DNA from: Pectobacterium wasabiae CFBP 3304
GTDB taxonomy: Bacteria; Pseudomonadota; Gammaproteobacteria; Enterobacterales; Enterobacteriaceae
NCBI RefSeq assembly: GCF_001742185.1
Contig: NZ_CP015750.1
Span: 496,001-560,000, forward strand
DNA length: 64,000 nucleotides
Reading direction: 5' to 3'
Shown: positions 48,826 to 58,680 of the stretch, piece by piece
Numbering within the stretch: position 1 is the first letter of the stretch
Layout of the letters: each line of letters starts with the position of its first letter
Made by a program: the position numbers and the translations under genes
The notes under the pieces: model-generated
The model's database searches: none
Seen by the model: only the letters and a program-made list of their open reading frames with translations
Told to the model about the DNA's origin: nothing

Positions 48826-49620
48826 ATGAAACCGACGACTATCTCCCACTTGCGCCAATGGAAACAAGAGCAGCGAAAATTCGCTACGATAACGGCTTAC
48901 GACGCCAGCTTTTCTCGTTTGTTTTTTGAACAAGGTATTCGTGTGATGCTGGTGGGTGACTCTCTGGGAATGACCGTGCAAGGTCATGATTCCACTTTGC
49001 CCGTAACCACACACGACATCGTCTACCATACACAGTGCGTTCGACGCGGTGCGCCACTCGCGCTGGTTCTCTCCGATATGCCGTTTATGACCTATGCCAC
49101 GCCAGAACAAACATTTAGCCAGGCGGCAGAACTGATGCGTGCCGGTGCGAATATGGTCAAGCTGGAAGGTGGAAGCTGGCTTGCCCCAACGGTAAAAATG
49201 CTGACTGAACGGGCCGTACCCGTTTGCGGTCATCTGGGCCTGACGCCGCAGTCCGTTAATATCTTCGGTGGCTATAAAATTCAGGGCCGCAGCGAAACCG
49301 ATGCCAACCAGTTGCTGGCTGATGCTCTGGCGTTAGAAGACGCTGGCGCGCAGTTGCTTGTACTAGAATGCGTGCCTGTCGCGCTGGCTAAACGCGTAAC
49401 GGATGCGCTGTCGATTCCGGTGATCGGTATTGGCGCAGGCAATGTTACCGACGGGCAGATTCTCGTCATGCATGATGCCTTCGGCATAACTGGCGACAAC
49501 ACGCCTAAGTTCGCCAAGAACTTTCTGGCGCAAAGCGGTGATATTCGTGCAGCGGCACGCCTGTATGTACAGGAAGTCGAACAGGGTCTCTATCCAGCCG
49601 AAGCGCATTCATTTCATTGA
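48826..49620 (+). CDS. panB: 3-methyl-2-oxobutanoate hydroxymethyltransferase
   Basis: First step of pantothenate synthesis, making ketopantoate from alpha-ketoisovalerate. The 264 residues match E. coli PanB. Conserved stretches are [28 protein letters not shown], the VKLEGG metal/substrate region and [19 protein letters not shown]. Heads the panB-panC-panD cluster with 62 bp to panC. Confidence 0.97.
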   Translation: MKPTTISHLRQWKQEQRKFATITAYDASFSRLFFEQGIRVMLVGDSLGMTVQGHDSTLPVTTHDIVYHTQCVRRGAPLALVLSDMPFMTYATPEQTFSQAAELMRAGANMVKLEGGSWLAPTVKMLTERAVPVCGHLGLTPQSVNIFGGYKIQGRSETDANQLLADALALEDAGAQLLVLECVPVALAKRVTDALSIPVIGIGAGNVTDGQILVMHDAFGITGDNTPKFAKNFLAQSGDIRAAARLYVQEVEQGLYPAEAHSFH

Positions 49621-49682
49621 GAACACTCGTTTCATTAAAGAACGAGCACTCCATTAACCGGGCTATTTTTAGGAGTACGGGT

Positions 49683-50537
49683 GTGTTAATTATCGAAACC
49701 CCTCTGCTGCTGCGTCGCGAAATTCGTCGCTGGCGTCAGGAAGGGAAACGCATTGCTTTGGTTCCCACTATGGGCAATTTGCACGACGGGCATATGACGC
49801 TAGTCGATGAAGCCAGAGCGCGCGCTGACATCGTTATTGTCAGCATTTTTGTCAATCCCATGCAGTTTGAGCGGCCAGATGATTTAGCCCGCTACCCACG
49901 GACGTTGCAGGAAGATTGCGAGAAATTGAACCGCCGTGGTGCCGATCTGGTTTTCGCACCGAGCCCGGATGTGGTATACCCAAATGGACTGGAATCGCAA
50001 ACGTTTGTCGATGTACCCGGCCTGTCTGCTATGTTGGAAGGGGCCAGCCGTCCAGGCCACTTCCGGGGCGTAGCCACCATCGTTAGCAAGCTGTTCAATC
50101 TGGTACAGCCGGATTTGGCCTGCTTCGGCGAGAAGGATTACCAACAGTTAGCGCTGATTCGGCAGCTTGTTCGCGACATGGGCTATGACATTGATATTGT
50201 CGGCGTTCCTATCGTGCGTGCAAAAGATGGTTTGGCATTGAGTTCGCGTAATGGCTATCTCAGTGCGGAAGAGCGCCAGCTAGCACCACAACTTTATCAG
50301 TTGATGATGGCGCTCTCAGCGCAGTTGGACAACGGCGATCGCCAGATCGATACATTACTGGAACAAACGACAGAGAAATTGCACGAAGCAGGCTTTACGC
50401 CTGATGAACTGTTTATTCGCGATGCTGATACGCTACAACCGCTGAGCACTGCCAGCACGCGTGCAGTGATTTTGATGGCTGCCTGGTTAGGCAAGGCCAG
50501 ATTGATTGATAACCACCAGGTCGATTTGACTGTATGA
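49683..50537 (+). CDS. panC: Pantothenate synthetase
   Basis: Joins pantoate and beta-alanine using ATP. The family starts MLIIET; here the equivalent codon is GTG at 49683, preceded by AGGAG at 49671-49675, giving 284 residues (E. coli 283). A longer frame from 49617 overlaps panB and lacks family similarity. Nucleotidyltransferase motif [11 protein letters not shown], the [12 protein letters not shown] loop and the KMSKS-like region LSSRNGYLS are present. Its stop falls 18 bp before the panD ATG. Confidence 0.95.
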
Positions 50538-50554
50538 ACCGAGGTAACAAAGCG

Positions 50555-50935
50555 ATGATACGTACCATGCTGCAAGGCAAGCTGCACCGGGTCAAAGTGA
50601 CTCAGGCTGACTTGCATTATGAAGGCTCTTGCGCCATCGATCAGGATTTTATGGATGCTGCCGGCATTCTGGAATACGAAGCGATTGATATCTACAACGT
50701 TGATAACGGTCAGCGTTTCTCTACCTACGCTATTGCAGGCGAAAGAGGCTCACGCATTATCTCCGTGAACGGTGCCGCCGCTCGCTGCGCCTGCGTGGGC
50801 GACAAGCTGATTATCTGTTCCTACGTGCAGATGTCGGATGAGCAAGCCAGAAGCCACAGTCCTAAGGTTGCCTATTTCTCTGGCGAGAACGAACTGCAAC
50901 GTCAGGCCAAAGCGATTCCGGTCCAGGTCGCCTGA
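50555..50935 (+). CDS. panD: Aspartate 1-decarboxylase proenzyme
   Basis: Makes beta-alanine for pantothenate. Self-cleaves at Gly24-Ser25 (YEGSCA) to form the pyruvoyl cofactor. 126 residues, the same as E. coli, starting [12 protein letters not shown]; the frame opens 21 bp earlier inside panC, but the family start is clear. In E. coli a gene of another frame separates panC and panD; here they are only 17 bp apart and form a tight panBCD cluster. Confidence 0.96.
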
Positions 50936-50952
50936 TCGCTTTATCGACAAGC

Positions 50953-50978
50953 AAAAGGCGGTGTTACCACCGCCTTCT
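50953..50978. terminator. Terminator between panD and yadH
   Basis: AAAAGGCGGTG-TTAC-CACCGCCTTCTC: an 8-bp stem with A-run and short T-rich tail between convergent genes. Confidence 0.75.
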
Positions 50979-51003
50979 CATCAAGCTATATATAACTGAC
51001 AAA

Positions 51004-51774
51004 TTATGTCCGCAGCCCGCGTCCGCGTTCAATCAGCCACCAGACCAGCAGATAAAACACCACGATAAAGGCAATCAGTACCGACATCGTGAACAGCAGC
51101 GGCACATCCTGAATCCCGAGGAAGCCGTAGCGGAAGCCGCTGATCATGTACACCACCGGGTTCAGTTTGGAAATGGCCTGCCAGACAGGCGGCAACAGCG
51201 TCAATGAGTAGAACACGCCGCCCAGATAGGTCAGAGGCGTCAACACAAACGTTGGAATCAGACTGATGTCATCAAAGGTTTTCGCAAACACCGCATTCAG
51301 CAATCCCGCCAGCGAGAACAGCGTCGCTGTTAGTAATAGTGTCAGAACAATAACCCACCAGGCATGCACATGCAGCGGAACGAAGAACAGCGACACCGCA
51401 GTGACCAGAATCCCTACGCACACACCACGCGCGATCCCACCGCCAATATAACCCGCAATGATCACGTGTGTTGGCACAGGCGCGACCAGCAGTTCTTCAA
51501 TATTGCGCTGAAACTTGGCACTAAAAAAGGAAGAGGCTACGTTGGCATAGGCGTTGGTAATCACCGCCATCATGATCAGGCCCGGTACGATAAACTGCAT
51601 GTAGGTAAAACCGTGCATTTCGCCAATACGTGAACCAATCAGGTTACCGAAAATAATAAAGTACAACGTCATGGTGATCACTGGCGGCACCAGCGTCTGA
51701 ATCCAGATCCGACCAAATCGGGTCACTTCTTTAACCCAGATACTCTGTAGCGCCACCCAATACAAACGCATCAT
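51004..51774 (-). CDS. yadH: ABC-2 type transporter permease YadH
   Basis: Inner-membrane permease, 256 residues, about six transmembrane helices, ABC-2 family. Works with the ATPase YadG encoded upstream (4-bp ATGA overlap). The substrate is unknown; relatives export polysaccharides or drugs. Same position beside panD as in E. coli. Confidence 0.93.
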   Translation of the reverse strand: MMRLYWVALQSIWVKEVTRFGRIWIQTLVPPVITMTLYFIIFGNLIGSRIGEMHGFTYMQFIVPGLIMMAVITNAYANVASSFFSAKFQRNIEELLVAPVPTHVIIAGYIGGGIARGVCVGILVTAVSLFFVPLHVHAWWVIVLTLLLTATLFSLAGLLNAVFAKTFDDISLIPTFVLTPLTYLGGVFYSLTLLPPVWQAISKLNPVVYMISGFRYGFLGIQDVPLLFTMSVLIAFIVVFYLLVWWLIERGRGLRT

Positions 51775-52709
51775 GCCTTTTCTCCCTTACCGTTCACCCC
51801 GTCCCCATTAACCAACGTGACAAACAGCTCTTCTAACCGGTTAGCTTTATTACGCATACTTAATATTGTTATCCCTTGCGCGCTTAGCTGGCTGAATAAC
51901 GCGTTCAAACCTTGCTCACGCATCACATCCACTTCCAGCGTTGACGTATCCATCAGGCGGAACGCATAACCTTCAAGCTGTGGTAACGGGCTTTTTGCCG
52001 CCAGATCAAAAATAAACGTTTCAGACTTCAGTTGAGCAAGTAACTGCTTCATCGAGGTGTTCTCCACCAGCTCACCCCGCTGAATGATCCCGATATTGCG
52101 GCACAGCATTTCCGCTTCTTCCAGATAGTGCGTCGTCAGGATAATCGTGGTGCCCTGTGCATTTAGCTCTTTCAAAAAGCCCCACATGGAACGACGCAAT
52201 TCGATATCCACACCCGCCGTTGGTTCATCAAGAATCAGCAACTTAGGCTCGTGCATTAATGCACGCGCAATCATCAGGCGGCGCTTCATCCCCCCCGACA
52301 ACATCATTGCTTTTTCGCTGCGTTTCTCCCACAGATCGAGCTGTTTCAGGTATTTTTCCGCACGTAGCAATGCATCCTGACGTTTCACACCGTAGTAGCC
52401 AGCCTGATTAACCACAATCTGTAATACCGTCTCGAACTGATTGAAGTTAAATTCCTGCGGAACCAGCCCCAACTGGCGTTTCGCATTCACTTTATCCAGC
52501 TCAAGATCGTAACCAAAGACGCGGACTTTACCGGCAGTTTTGTTCACCAACGAGCTGATAATTCCAATCGTAGTGGATTTTCCTGCGCCATTCGGCCCCA
52601 GCAGTGCATAGAAATCCCCCGCTTCCACGTTCAGGTCGATCCCCCGTAACGCCTTGACGCCTCCCGAATAAGTTTTGGTTAGTTGCGCCAGTTCCAGTGC
52701 ATATGTCAT
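51771..52709 (-). CDS. yadG: ABC transporter ATP-binding protein YadG
   Basis: ATPase partner of YadH, 312 residues (E. coli 308). Walker A GPNGAGKSTTIG, Q-loop (LVPQEFNF), signature LSGGMKRRL and Walker B LLILDEPTAGVD are intact, with a DrrA-type C-terminal domain. Substrate unknown. A palindromic element begins 59 bp upstream, between it and can. Confidence 0.94.
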   Translation of the reverse strand: MTYALELAQLTKTYSGGVKALRGIDLNVEAGDFYALLGPNGAGKSTTIGIISSLVNKTAGKVRVFGYDLELDKVNAKRQLGLVPQEFNFNQFETVLQIVVNQAGYYGVKRQDALLRAEKYLKQLDLWEKRSEKAMMLSGGMKRRLMIARALMHEPKLLILDEPTAGVDIELRRSMWGFLKELNAQGTTIILTTHYLEEAEMLCRNIGIIQRGELVENTSMKQLLAQLKSETFIFDLAAKSPLPQLEGYAFRLMDTSTLEVDVMREQGLNALFSQLSAQGITILSMRNKANRLEELFVTLVNGDGVNGKGEKA

Positions 52710-52767
52710 AAGAAATGGATTGCCTTATTATCAGTGAGTTCTACAGATTCGAAGTGTGACAAATAAA

Positions 52768-52961
<194 letters not shown>

Positions 52962-53042
52962 TAAACTATCGTTTTTCAAACGACGCATGTTGCCTTATAT
53001 TACTCCCCACTGCCCCTTGTTTGTTACAGGTCATTTACTTTC

Positions 53043-53684
53043 ATGAAAGAAATCGAAACGCTCATCGCCAATAACCAGCTTTGGTCTAAAACGATGGTGG
53101 AAGAGGATCCTGGCTATTTTGAACGTCTGGCGCAGGCGCAACGTCCCCGCTTTCTATGGATTGGATGCTCGGACAGTCGCGTACCTGCGGAAAGTCTGAC
53201 CAGCCTTGAGCCTGGTGAACTGTTTGTTCACCGTAACGTCGCAAATCTGGTTATTCACACCGACCTAAATTGCCTGTCTGTCGTGCAATATGCCGTCGAA
53301 GTTCTCGAAGTCGAACACATCATCATCTGCGGCCACTACGGCTGTGGCGGTGTTCAGGCGGCGGTGGAAAACCCGGAGCTGGGTTTGATTAACAACTGGC
53401 TGCTGCATATCCGTGATTTGTGGTACAAGCATAGTTCGCTGCTGGGGGAATTGCCTCCCGAACAGCGCCTGAATACGCTATGTGAAATCAACGTTGTCGA
53501 GCAGGTTTATAACCTCGGCCACTCCACCATCATGCAGTCCGCATGGAAACGTGGGCAGAAAGTCACGATCCACGGTTGGGTATACGGTATTCAGGATGGC
53601 CGACTGCGCGATCTGGAAGTGACGGCAACCAACCGGGAGACGCTGGAACAGCGTTATCGCCGCGCGATTTCCACTCTGTCTTGA
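53043..53684 (+). CDS. can: Beta-class carbonic anhydrase
   Basis: Zinc enzyme interconverting CO2 and bicarbonate, needed for growth in air. The zinc ligands and dyad are visible: C42, D44, R46 in GCSDSRVP, and H98, C101 in CGHYGCGG. The 213 residues are close to E. coli Can (220). Divergent from yadG and convergent with hpt, as in E. coli. Confidence 0.97.
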   Translation: MKEIETLIANNQLWSKTMVEEDPGYFERLAQAQRPRFLWIGCSDSRVPAESLTSLEPGELFVHRNVANLVIHTDLNCLSVVQYAVEVLEVEHIIICGHYGCGGVQAAVENPELGLINNWLLHIRDLWYKHSSLLGELPPEQRLNTLCEINVVEQVYNLGHSTIMQSAWKRGQKVTIHGWVYGIQDGRLRDLEVTATNRETLEQRYRRAISTLS

Positions 53685-53694
53685 GTCGCTGCCT

Positions 53695-53715
53695 GACGCC
53701 CACTCACTGGGCGTC
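53695..53715. terminator. Hairpin between can and hpt
   Basis: GACGCCCA-CTCAC-TGGGCGTC, a perfect 8-bp stem between convergent genes, without a long T-run. Confidence 0.55.
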
Positions 53716-53743
53716 GCTCACGGCATCGGCTTTATCTTGATCG

Positions 53744-54277
53744 TTATTCTTGCGGAACAACCTTGCCGACGTAAGGTAAATGGCGATAGTGCTGAGCATA
53801 GTCGATGCCGTAACCCACGACGAACTCATCAGGGATCGAGAACCCAACCCACTCCACTTTTACTGCCACTTCACGGCGCTCTGGTTTGTCCAGCAGCGTA
53901 CAGATAGCCAACGATTTCGGCTCACGCAGTTGTAGAATTTCCCGCACTTTGCTCAGGGTATTGCCTGAGTCGATGATATCTTCAACGATCAATACGTCTT
54001 TGCCGCGAATATCTTCATCCAGATCTTTCAGGATTTTAACATCGCGCGTACTGTTCATACCGCTGCCATAGCTGGATGCCGTCATGAAATCCACTTCGTG
54101 AGGAACATCGATCGTCCGGCATAAATCGGCCATAAAGATAAACGAGCCGCGCAATAACCCCACCAGCACCATATCGCTGCCGCTATTACGGTAGTGTTCG
54201 CTGATCTGTTGCCCCAGTTCGGTAACCCGCGCCATCACTTCCTGCTCAGAAATCATGACTTCCACGGTATGTTTCAT
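53744..54277 (-). CDS. hpt: Hypoxanthine phosphoribosyltransferase
   Basis: Purine salvage enzyme making IMP from hypoxanthine and PRPP. 177 residues from MKHTVEVMI (E. coli 178); a further ATG directly upstream and an extension to 54316 are less likely. The PRPP-binding motif [14 protein letters not shown] and the [11 protein letters not shown] loop are conserved. Confidence 0.96.
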   Translation of the reverse strand: MKHTVEVMISEQEVMARVTELGQQISEHYRNSGSDMVLVGLLRGSFIFMADLCRTIDVPHEVDFMTASSYGSGMNSTRDVKILKDLDEDIRGKDVLIVEDIIDSGNTLSKVREILQLREPKSLAICTLLDKPERREVAVKVEWVGFSIPDEFVVGYGIDYAQHYRHLPYVGKVVPQE

Positions 54278-54429
54278 CATACTGATAACTCTTTGAAGTA
54301 AGGTATTCAGCACCATCGGAAAAACGATTGACCCATTATCGATGATGCGCCAATGCTGACGTTTAAATCAGTCTGGGCAGTGCCCAAGCGCGCGAAGTAT
54401 ATCAGAAACCACACCGTGAAGGAGACATC

Positions 54430-54864
54430 ATGAGCACACCCCCCGTGGATGTTTGCTACAAAGTGAACGCCCCACTTTCTCGCCAGCAGTTCGTTGAGCT
54501 GTTAGCGAAAACTTCATTAGGACCACGTCGCCCACTGGATGATGAGGTAGCGATTGCAGGTATGCTTAAGCACGCCAACCTGCTGGTTTCCGCATGGCGA
54601 GGGGGAACACTGGTGGGGATTGCACGCAGCGTAACGGATTTTCATTTTTGCTGTTATCTGTCCGATCTGGCGGTATCAGAGGACTGTCAGCATGCCGGGA
54701 TAGGAAAGAAGTTGATTCAGGAAACCGCTCAGCAGTTGGAAAAAGGCTGCAAAATCATTTTGCTGGCCGCACCGCTAGCGGTAGATTACTACCCGAAACT
54801 AGGGTTTGAAAAGCACAACAGCGCCTGGATCAGGCCTGCATCAGATTTACACGCAGACGCGTAA
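54430..54864 (+). CDS. GNAT-family N-acetyltransferase
   Basis: A 144-residue acetyltransferase. The acetyl-CoA motif A is visible in LAVSEDCQHAGIGKKLI (Q/RxxGxG/A as QHAGIG). The substrate cannot be inferred. A ribosome-binding site GAAGGAG lies 8 bp before the ATG. Its stop codon directly abuts the stop of the convergent ABC ATPase gene. Confidence 0.85.
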   Translation: MSTPPVDVCYKVNAPLSRQQFVELLAKTSLGPRRPLDDEVAIAGMLKHANLLVSAWRGGTLVGIARSVTDFHFCCYLSDLAVSEDCQHAGIGKKLIQETAQQLEKGCKIILLAAPLAVDYYPKLGFEKHNSAWIRPASDLHADA

Positions 54865-55950
54865 TCATTTCTTTTCAGAACCGTCAGCCGGACTGCTGAC
54901 GGCCGGCAAAGCCGGATACAGAACCGGAGGATCCGTCTTAATGCTCAAACGTATCTGCTGTCCTGGTTCAAACCAGTTTCCGGTCTGCACCAATAACATC
55001 AGCTCCCCCAATTTCACCCGATACAAGTTTGATGTGCCCATAAACAGCCGATCTTCGATAAATGCCGGGCCATCAGGATCAAGCGCCAACGCCACATCAG
55101 CCGGACGAACCATCCAATCGCACTGCGAATCGATCGGCTGATTGAGAGGGTGTGTTGCATGATGATCGCCCAATGGGCTCTGCCATTGATGGTCACTCAT
55201 AATTTTCACAGGTAAATAGTTCGTATTCCCCATAAAATCAGCCACAAAGCGACTATTCGGGCGATGATACAGCTCAGATGGATAGCCCTGCTGCATAATT
55301 TTCCCTTCATCCAGCAGAATCAGATGGTCGGCACAGGCAAAAGCTTCTTCCCGACTGTGCGTGGCGAACACCGCCGCGACATGACGCTGTTTCAGAACCT
55401 GCCGCAATTCAGTAATCAGGCGATAGCGGGTCTGGCTGTCCAAACCGGGAAACGGCTCATCCAGCAGCAATAATTTTGGTTCACAGGCTAGCGCGCGGGC
55501 TATGGCCAAACGCTGTTGCTGTTCATTTGATAGCTCGTGTGGATAACGCGCGGCAACCTCGTCCAGTTGGAAAAGCGCCAGCATCTCCGCACAAATTGGC
55601 TTCACCTCGCTTTCCGGGCGGCCATATAACCCAAACGCAATGTTACCTTCAACGGTCAGATGCGGGAAAAGTGCATAGTCCTGAAAAATCAGCCCAACCT
55701 GACGCTGTTCAGGCAGGACATATTCTTGCGGTGAGCTGACGGGCTCACCGTCCAACAAAATTTTGCCCTGCGTAATCGGCAGCAGGCCCGCAATCACCTG
55801 TAGTAGCGCCGTTTTGCCGCAGTTGTTCCTGCCTAGCAGACAGATTGTCTCATCGTCGCGCACGGCAAATGAGATGTTCTCCAACACCTGAGATTGCTGC
55901 AACGAACAACTTACCGACTGAACGCTCAGAATATCTATCGACGCGGCCAT
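54865..55950 (-). CDS. Iron(III)-type ABC transporter ATPase (FbpC/SfuC-like)
   Basis: A 361-residue ATPase of the ferric/spermidine importer class, with an N-terminal NBD and a C-terminal TOBE-type domain. Walker A reads GRNNCGKT (GxxxxGKT kept, the usual fourth-position Gly is Asn), the Q-loop is IFQDYALF, Walker B LLLLDEPFPGLD and the switch His is in ATHSREEA. The signature is LSNEQ rather than LSGGQ. Four bp after the permease gene. Substrate is inferred from family only. Confidence 0.82.
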   Translation of the reverse strand: MAASIDILSVQSVSCSLQQSQVLENISFAVRDDETICLLGRNNCGKTALLQVIAGLLPITQGKILLDGEPVSSPQEYVLPEQRQVGLIFQDYALFPHLTVEGNIAFGLYGRPESEVKPICAEMLALFQLDEVAARYPHELSNEQQQRLAIARALACEPKLLLLDEPFPGLDSQTRYRLITELRQVLKQRHVAAVFATHSREEAFACADHLILLDEGKIMQQGYPSELYHRPNSRFVADFMGNTNYLPVKIMSDHQWQSPLGDHHATHPLNQPIDSQCDWMVRPADVALALDPDGPAFIEDRLFMGTSNLYRVKLGELMLLVQTGNWFEPGQQIRLSIKTDPPVLYPALPAVSSPADGSEKK

Positions 55951-55954
55951 GTGA

Positions 55955-57640
55955 TTATCCTTTTATGTTCAATGCGCGATTCAGCCCAAAAATCGGTATC
56001 AACCCTACCGCCACCAGCACCAGCGCAGGAAAGGCAAATGACGCTATCTGCTCACTCGCCGTAAAGCGAAAAACATAGGTTGCCAGCGTATCGATCCCAA
56101 AAGGACGCAACAGCAGCGAGACATTCAACTCTTTCATGCTTTCCGTGAAGATCAGCAACGCGCCGATGAACACACTGCGACGCAACAACGGTAGATGCAC
56201 GCGTGACCAACGGTTGAGGGGGGAAGCGCCCAGCACAAGGCTCGCGCTATCCAGCGACCGCGGAATAGCGTCCATGCTGCGCTCAAGACTGTCTAGCATC
56301 AAACGCCCAAATTTAACGCTATAGGCGAGGATGAGAATAAACAGCGATCCCGCCAGCCAGGCATCTGCCGTGGGTAACCCAGCAGCGCTGGCAAATAGAT
56401 TAATTCCGCTGTCCACCAGCGACAGCAAAGTAAACAGCCCAACGGCCAGTACCGTACCAGGCAAGGCAAAACTCAGGCTCACCAGCCGCACTGGCGTCTG
56501 ATTGGCAAACACGCCAGCCGTGCGCGTGTAGAAGATAAACGACAGTGTCATTAGCGTAATGATGACGGTCGCCGTGGCGGATGCCAACAGGCTGTTCATT
56601 ACCGCGTGAAGGAATGCCATATCCCATATCGACATCATGTGCCGCAGAGCAAGAAATAATAGGTACATCACTGGGAACAGGAACGAAAGACAAACGACGC
56701 CCCAGCAATAACTGCGAACCGCCCTGCTGCGCCACCCACTCAACACAGGCGGCACCACCAGAGAGGAATTCGCCTGAGCTTGATAAATTTTCTGCTTCCG
56801 ACGCCAGAAATTCACCAGAAACATCAAGAGAAAGATCGCGGGCAGAATCAATACCCCAAGACGCGCGGCTGCCCCCAAATCGCCCTGTCCCTGCCAGATA
56901 TCCAGTACCTGTGTTGTCATGGTTGGAATACCCAGATAAGACGCCGCACCATAATCACCCAGCGTCTCGACCACCACTAACGCGCCGCCACAGGCAATCG
57001 CTGGCAGTGCAATAGGCAAACATAAGCGACGGAATACCTGAGCACGCGTCTGATTCAGTAAGCGGGCTGAATGAATCAGACTAGCAGGTTGTTTCACTAA
57101 CGCTTCGCGCACCAACAGGTAAATGTAGGGGTACAACACCAGCGCCAGAACCAAACTCACACAGCCGAGTGAAACGGCTAGCCCAGCAACGTGAGATTCT
57201 CCCCACGGCGATGTTATCTGTAGCCCTCCTTCCCTTAACAACAGGAACAAGTGTTGTAACGCATCGGTATAAAGGTAAGCGAGCAGGAAAGCGGGCATCG
57301 CAAGCGGCAGGCAAAGCGCCCATTGCAACACGCGATGGCCGGGAAAGCGGTACATGGCGATAAACCAGGCCGAAGGCAAGCCAAACAGTAGACTGAAGAA
57401 AAGCGTCCCCATCACGATGACCGCGGAATGCATCAGGTAGGTAGGTAAACCGATTTGCCACAGTTGGGTAAATCCGAGTCCTCCGGCAAAAAAAGCCTGA
57501 TAAAAAACCGTCGCTAAAGGAAGCAGCAACAGTCCCGCCAACAACCAACTACTGACGCGCCAGACACCGGAGATCATAGAATAAAAACTGTATTGGATAA
57601 GATCGTTGTTATTAATAACAGAGCCTGACAGCGACGTCAT
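55955..57640 (-). CDS. Iron(III)-type ABC transporter permease (FbpB/SfuB-like)
   Basis: A 561-residue inner-membrane protein with two fused Binding_protein-dependent permease halves, about 12 transmembrane helices, as in FbpB and SfuB. EAA-type loops can be found in LLNQTRAQVFRRLCLPIALP and LVLGASPLNRWSRVHLPLL. No periplasmic binding-protein gene is adjacent: upstream lies a repeat remnant and then yacC on the other strand. The start is uncertain; MISGVWRVSS at 57577 is an alternative to the ATG at 57640, and neither has a ribosome-binding site. Confidence 0.82.
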   Translation of the reverse strand: MTSLSGSVINNNDLIQYSFYSMISGVWRVSSWLLAGLLLLPLATVFYQAFFAGGLGFTQLWQIGLPTYLMHSAVIVMGTLFFSLLFGLPSAWFIAMYRFPGHRVLQWALCLPLAMPAFLLAYLYTDALQHLFLLLREGGLQITSPWGESHVAGLAVSLGCVSLVLALVLYPYIYLLVREALVKQPASLIHSARLLNQTRAQVFRRLCLPIALPAIACGGALVVVETLGDYGAASYLGIPTMTTQVLDIWQGQGDLGAAARLGVLILPAIFLLMFLVNFWRRKQKIYQAQANSSLVVPPVLSGWRSRAVRSYCWGVVCLSFLFPVMYLLFLALRHMMSIWDMAFLHAVMNSLLASATATVIITLMTLSFIFYTRTAGVFANQTPVRLVSLSFALPGTVLAVGLFTLLSLVDSGINLFASAAGLPTADAWLAGSLFILILAYSVKFGRLMLDSLERSMDAIPRSLDSASLVLGASPLNRWSRVHLPLLRRSVFIGALLIFTESMKELNVSLLLRPFGIDTLATYVFRFTASEQIASFAFPALVLVAVGLIPIFGLNRALNIKG

Positions 57641-57992
57641 CGTATCAAACAGCGATAAATAGGCTCTAATCCTGCGATTAATCTGATACGACTTTTACCA
57701 TCGAAATAAAATAGAATAAAAAGCTTACATTTCAGATATTTATTAAAATCACCTTTCCTTCATTGCGGATCTTTTTTTATTGCGATCCCCGCAATAATTC
57801 GAGTTGCCAAACACGATGTTACCGTTTTTGAACAACACGGCGCGTTGACCCACGAATGCGTACTTAAGAAAAACAGACCGACATGCAGCTTGAAGGATGA
57901 CAGGGCTATCAGATGTTTCCCGTAAGAAAGCTTGGAAAACCCTGTAATATCTGTGATAACGTCACCCGACAACATTTGGAACAGGTTCAACC
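57641..57992. other. Intergenic between the ABC permease gene and yacC, with repeat remnant
   Basis: 352 bp, AT-rich on the left. A remnant of the palindromic element occupies 57790-57909. A hairpin ATTGCGGATC / GATCCCCGCAAT spans about 57762-57794, overlapping its left edge. No ORF with support. Confidence 0.5.
57790..57909. repeat. Degenerate copy (about 120 bp) of the palindromic element
   Basis: GCAATAATTCGAGTTGCCAAACACGATGTTACCG-type left end and ATGCAGCTTGAAGGATGACAGGGCTA right end match the family. The interior keeps GTTGACCC but has lost the other hairpins. Confidence 0.65.
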
Positions 57993-58340
57993 ATGAAAAA
58001 CTCTGCGCTGGCTCTGCTCCTGCTAAGCCTGATGAGCTTCTCTTCCGCCAGCAAGGCACTGAATGAATTTGAGGCGGAAGATCTAGCCGATCTGACTGCG
58101 ATCTTTGTTTATCTGAAAAACCACTGTGGCTACCAAGACCTGCCAAATGAACAGGTTCGTCGGACGTTGGTTGCATTTGCTCAACAGAATCGCTGGGATC
58201 TCAGTAATTATAGCGCCTATGACATGACGGCAATGGGTGAAGACAGCTATCGCGACCTCAGTAAAATCGCAATCCCAACCCCGAAGAAATGCCAGTCTCT
58301 GGCACGCAACTCGCTCGGTTTGCTCTCCTACGCGCAGTAA
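57993..58340 (+). CDS. yacC: Exported protein YacC (PulS/OutS pilotin family)
   Basis: A 115-residue protein, strongly similar in sequence and identical in length to E. coli YacC. Signal peptide at about residues 1-22 (cleavage near SKA-LN); no lipobox Cys. Two Cys (about 45 and 100) are conserved. PulS/OutS relatives escort secretins of type II secretion, but YacC itself has no established role, and no out genes lie nearby. In E. coli it neighbours speED; here nrdHIEF follows. Confidence 0.9.
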   Translation: MKNSALALLLLSLMSFSSASKALNEFEAEDLADLTAIFVYLKNHCGYQDLPNEQVRRTLVAFAQQNRWDLSNYSAYDMTAMGEDSYRDLSKIAIPTPKKCQSLARNSLGLLSYAQ

Positions 58341-58445
58341 TTCCCCTCCTCCACGCAGACTGGAATTTGACCGAGCAAGCGACAAAAGGGTCGGCTATGG
58401 TAGCGCGCCAATTTTCATAGCTGCTATCGCATAGGAGACCCTGAC

Positions 58446-58490
58446 ATGTCCCAAAAAGAAATTTTCCCATCCTGTAATCGACAGTCTTAG
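58446..58490 (+). CDS. Possible 14-residue leader peptide ORF
   Basis: ATG at 58446 preceded by AGGAG (58433-58437) with 8-bp spacing, encoding MSQKEIFPSCNRQS. The stop codon is immediately followed by an intrinsic terminator. This arrangement looks like a short transcript or an attenuation leader. No homologue is recognised and translation is unproven. Confidence 0.4.
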   Translation: MSQKEIFPSCNRQS

Positions 58491-58509
58491 GCAGCGGCGC
58501 TGCTTTTTT
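58491..58509 (+). terminator. Intrinsic terminator after the 14-codon ORF
   Basis: GCAGC-GGC-GCTGC followed by six Ts. It may serve yacC, 150 bp upstream, or a short leader transcript. Confidence 0.8.
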
Positions 58510-58640
58510 CGTTTTTCCCGCACACTATTTCGTCAAGAATGATGTGCATCACATTTATTTCTTTCTGCATTTTTTACTTGCATTCTCTACCAGCCTTGCC
58601 ACATCTGGGTTTGCGTTAATTTAGATAAGGCCAACTAAAA

Positions 58641-58656
58641 ATCATATATCTTGTGT
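58641..58656 (+). promoter_or_regulatory. Candidate NrdR box 1 upstream of nrdH
   Basis: ATCATATATCTTGTGT resembles the NrdR consensus ACACWATATATWGTGT, best in its right half. Class Ib nrd operons in enterobacteria carry paired NrdR boxes here. Confidence 0.5.
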
Positions 58657-58680
58657 GGTTGAAATTTTAAATACCTACAT

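Noticed and set aside
58528..58555. CRP-like site (TGTG..CACA) in the yacC-nrdH gap
   Set aside because: The half-sites are separated by 3 bases instead of 6; there is only a TGATG-N2-CATCA inverted repeat.
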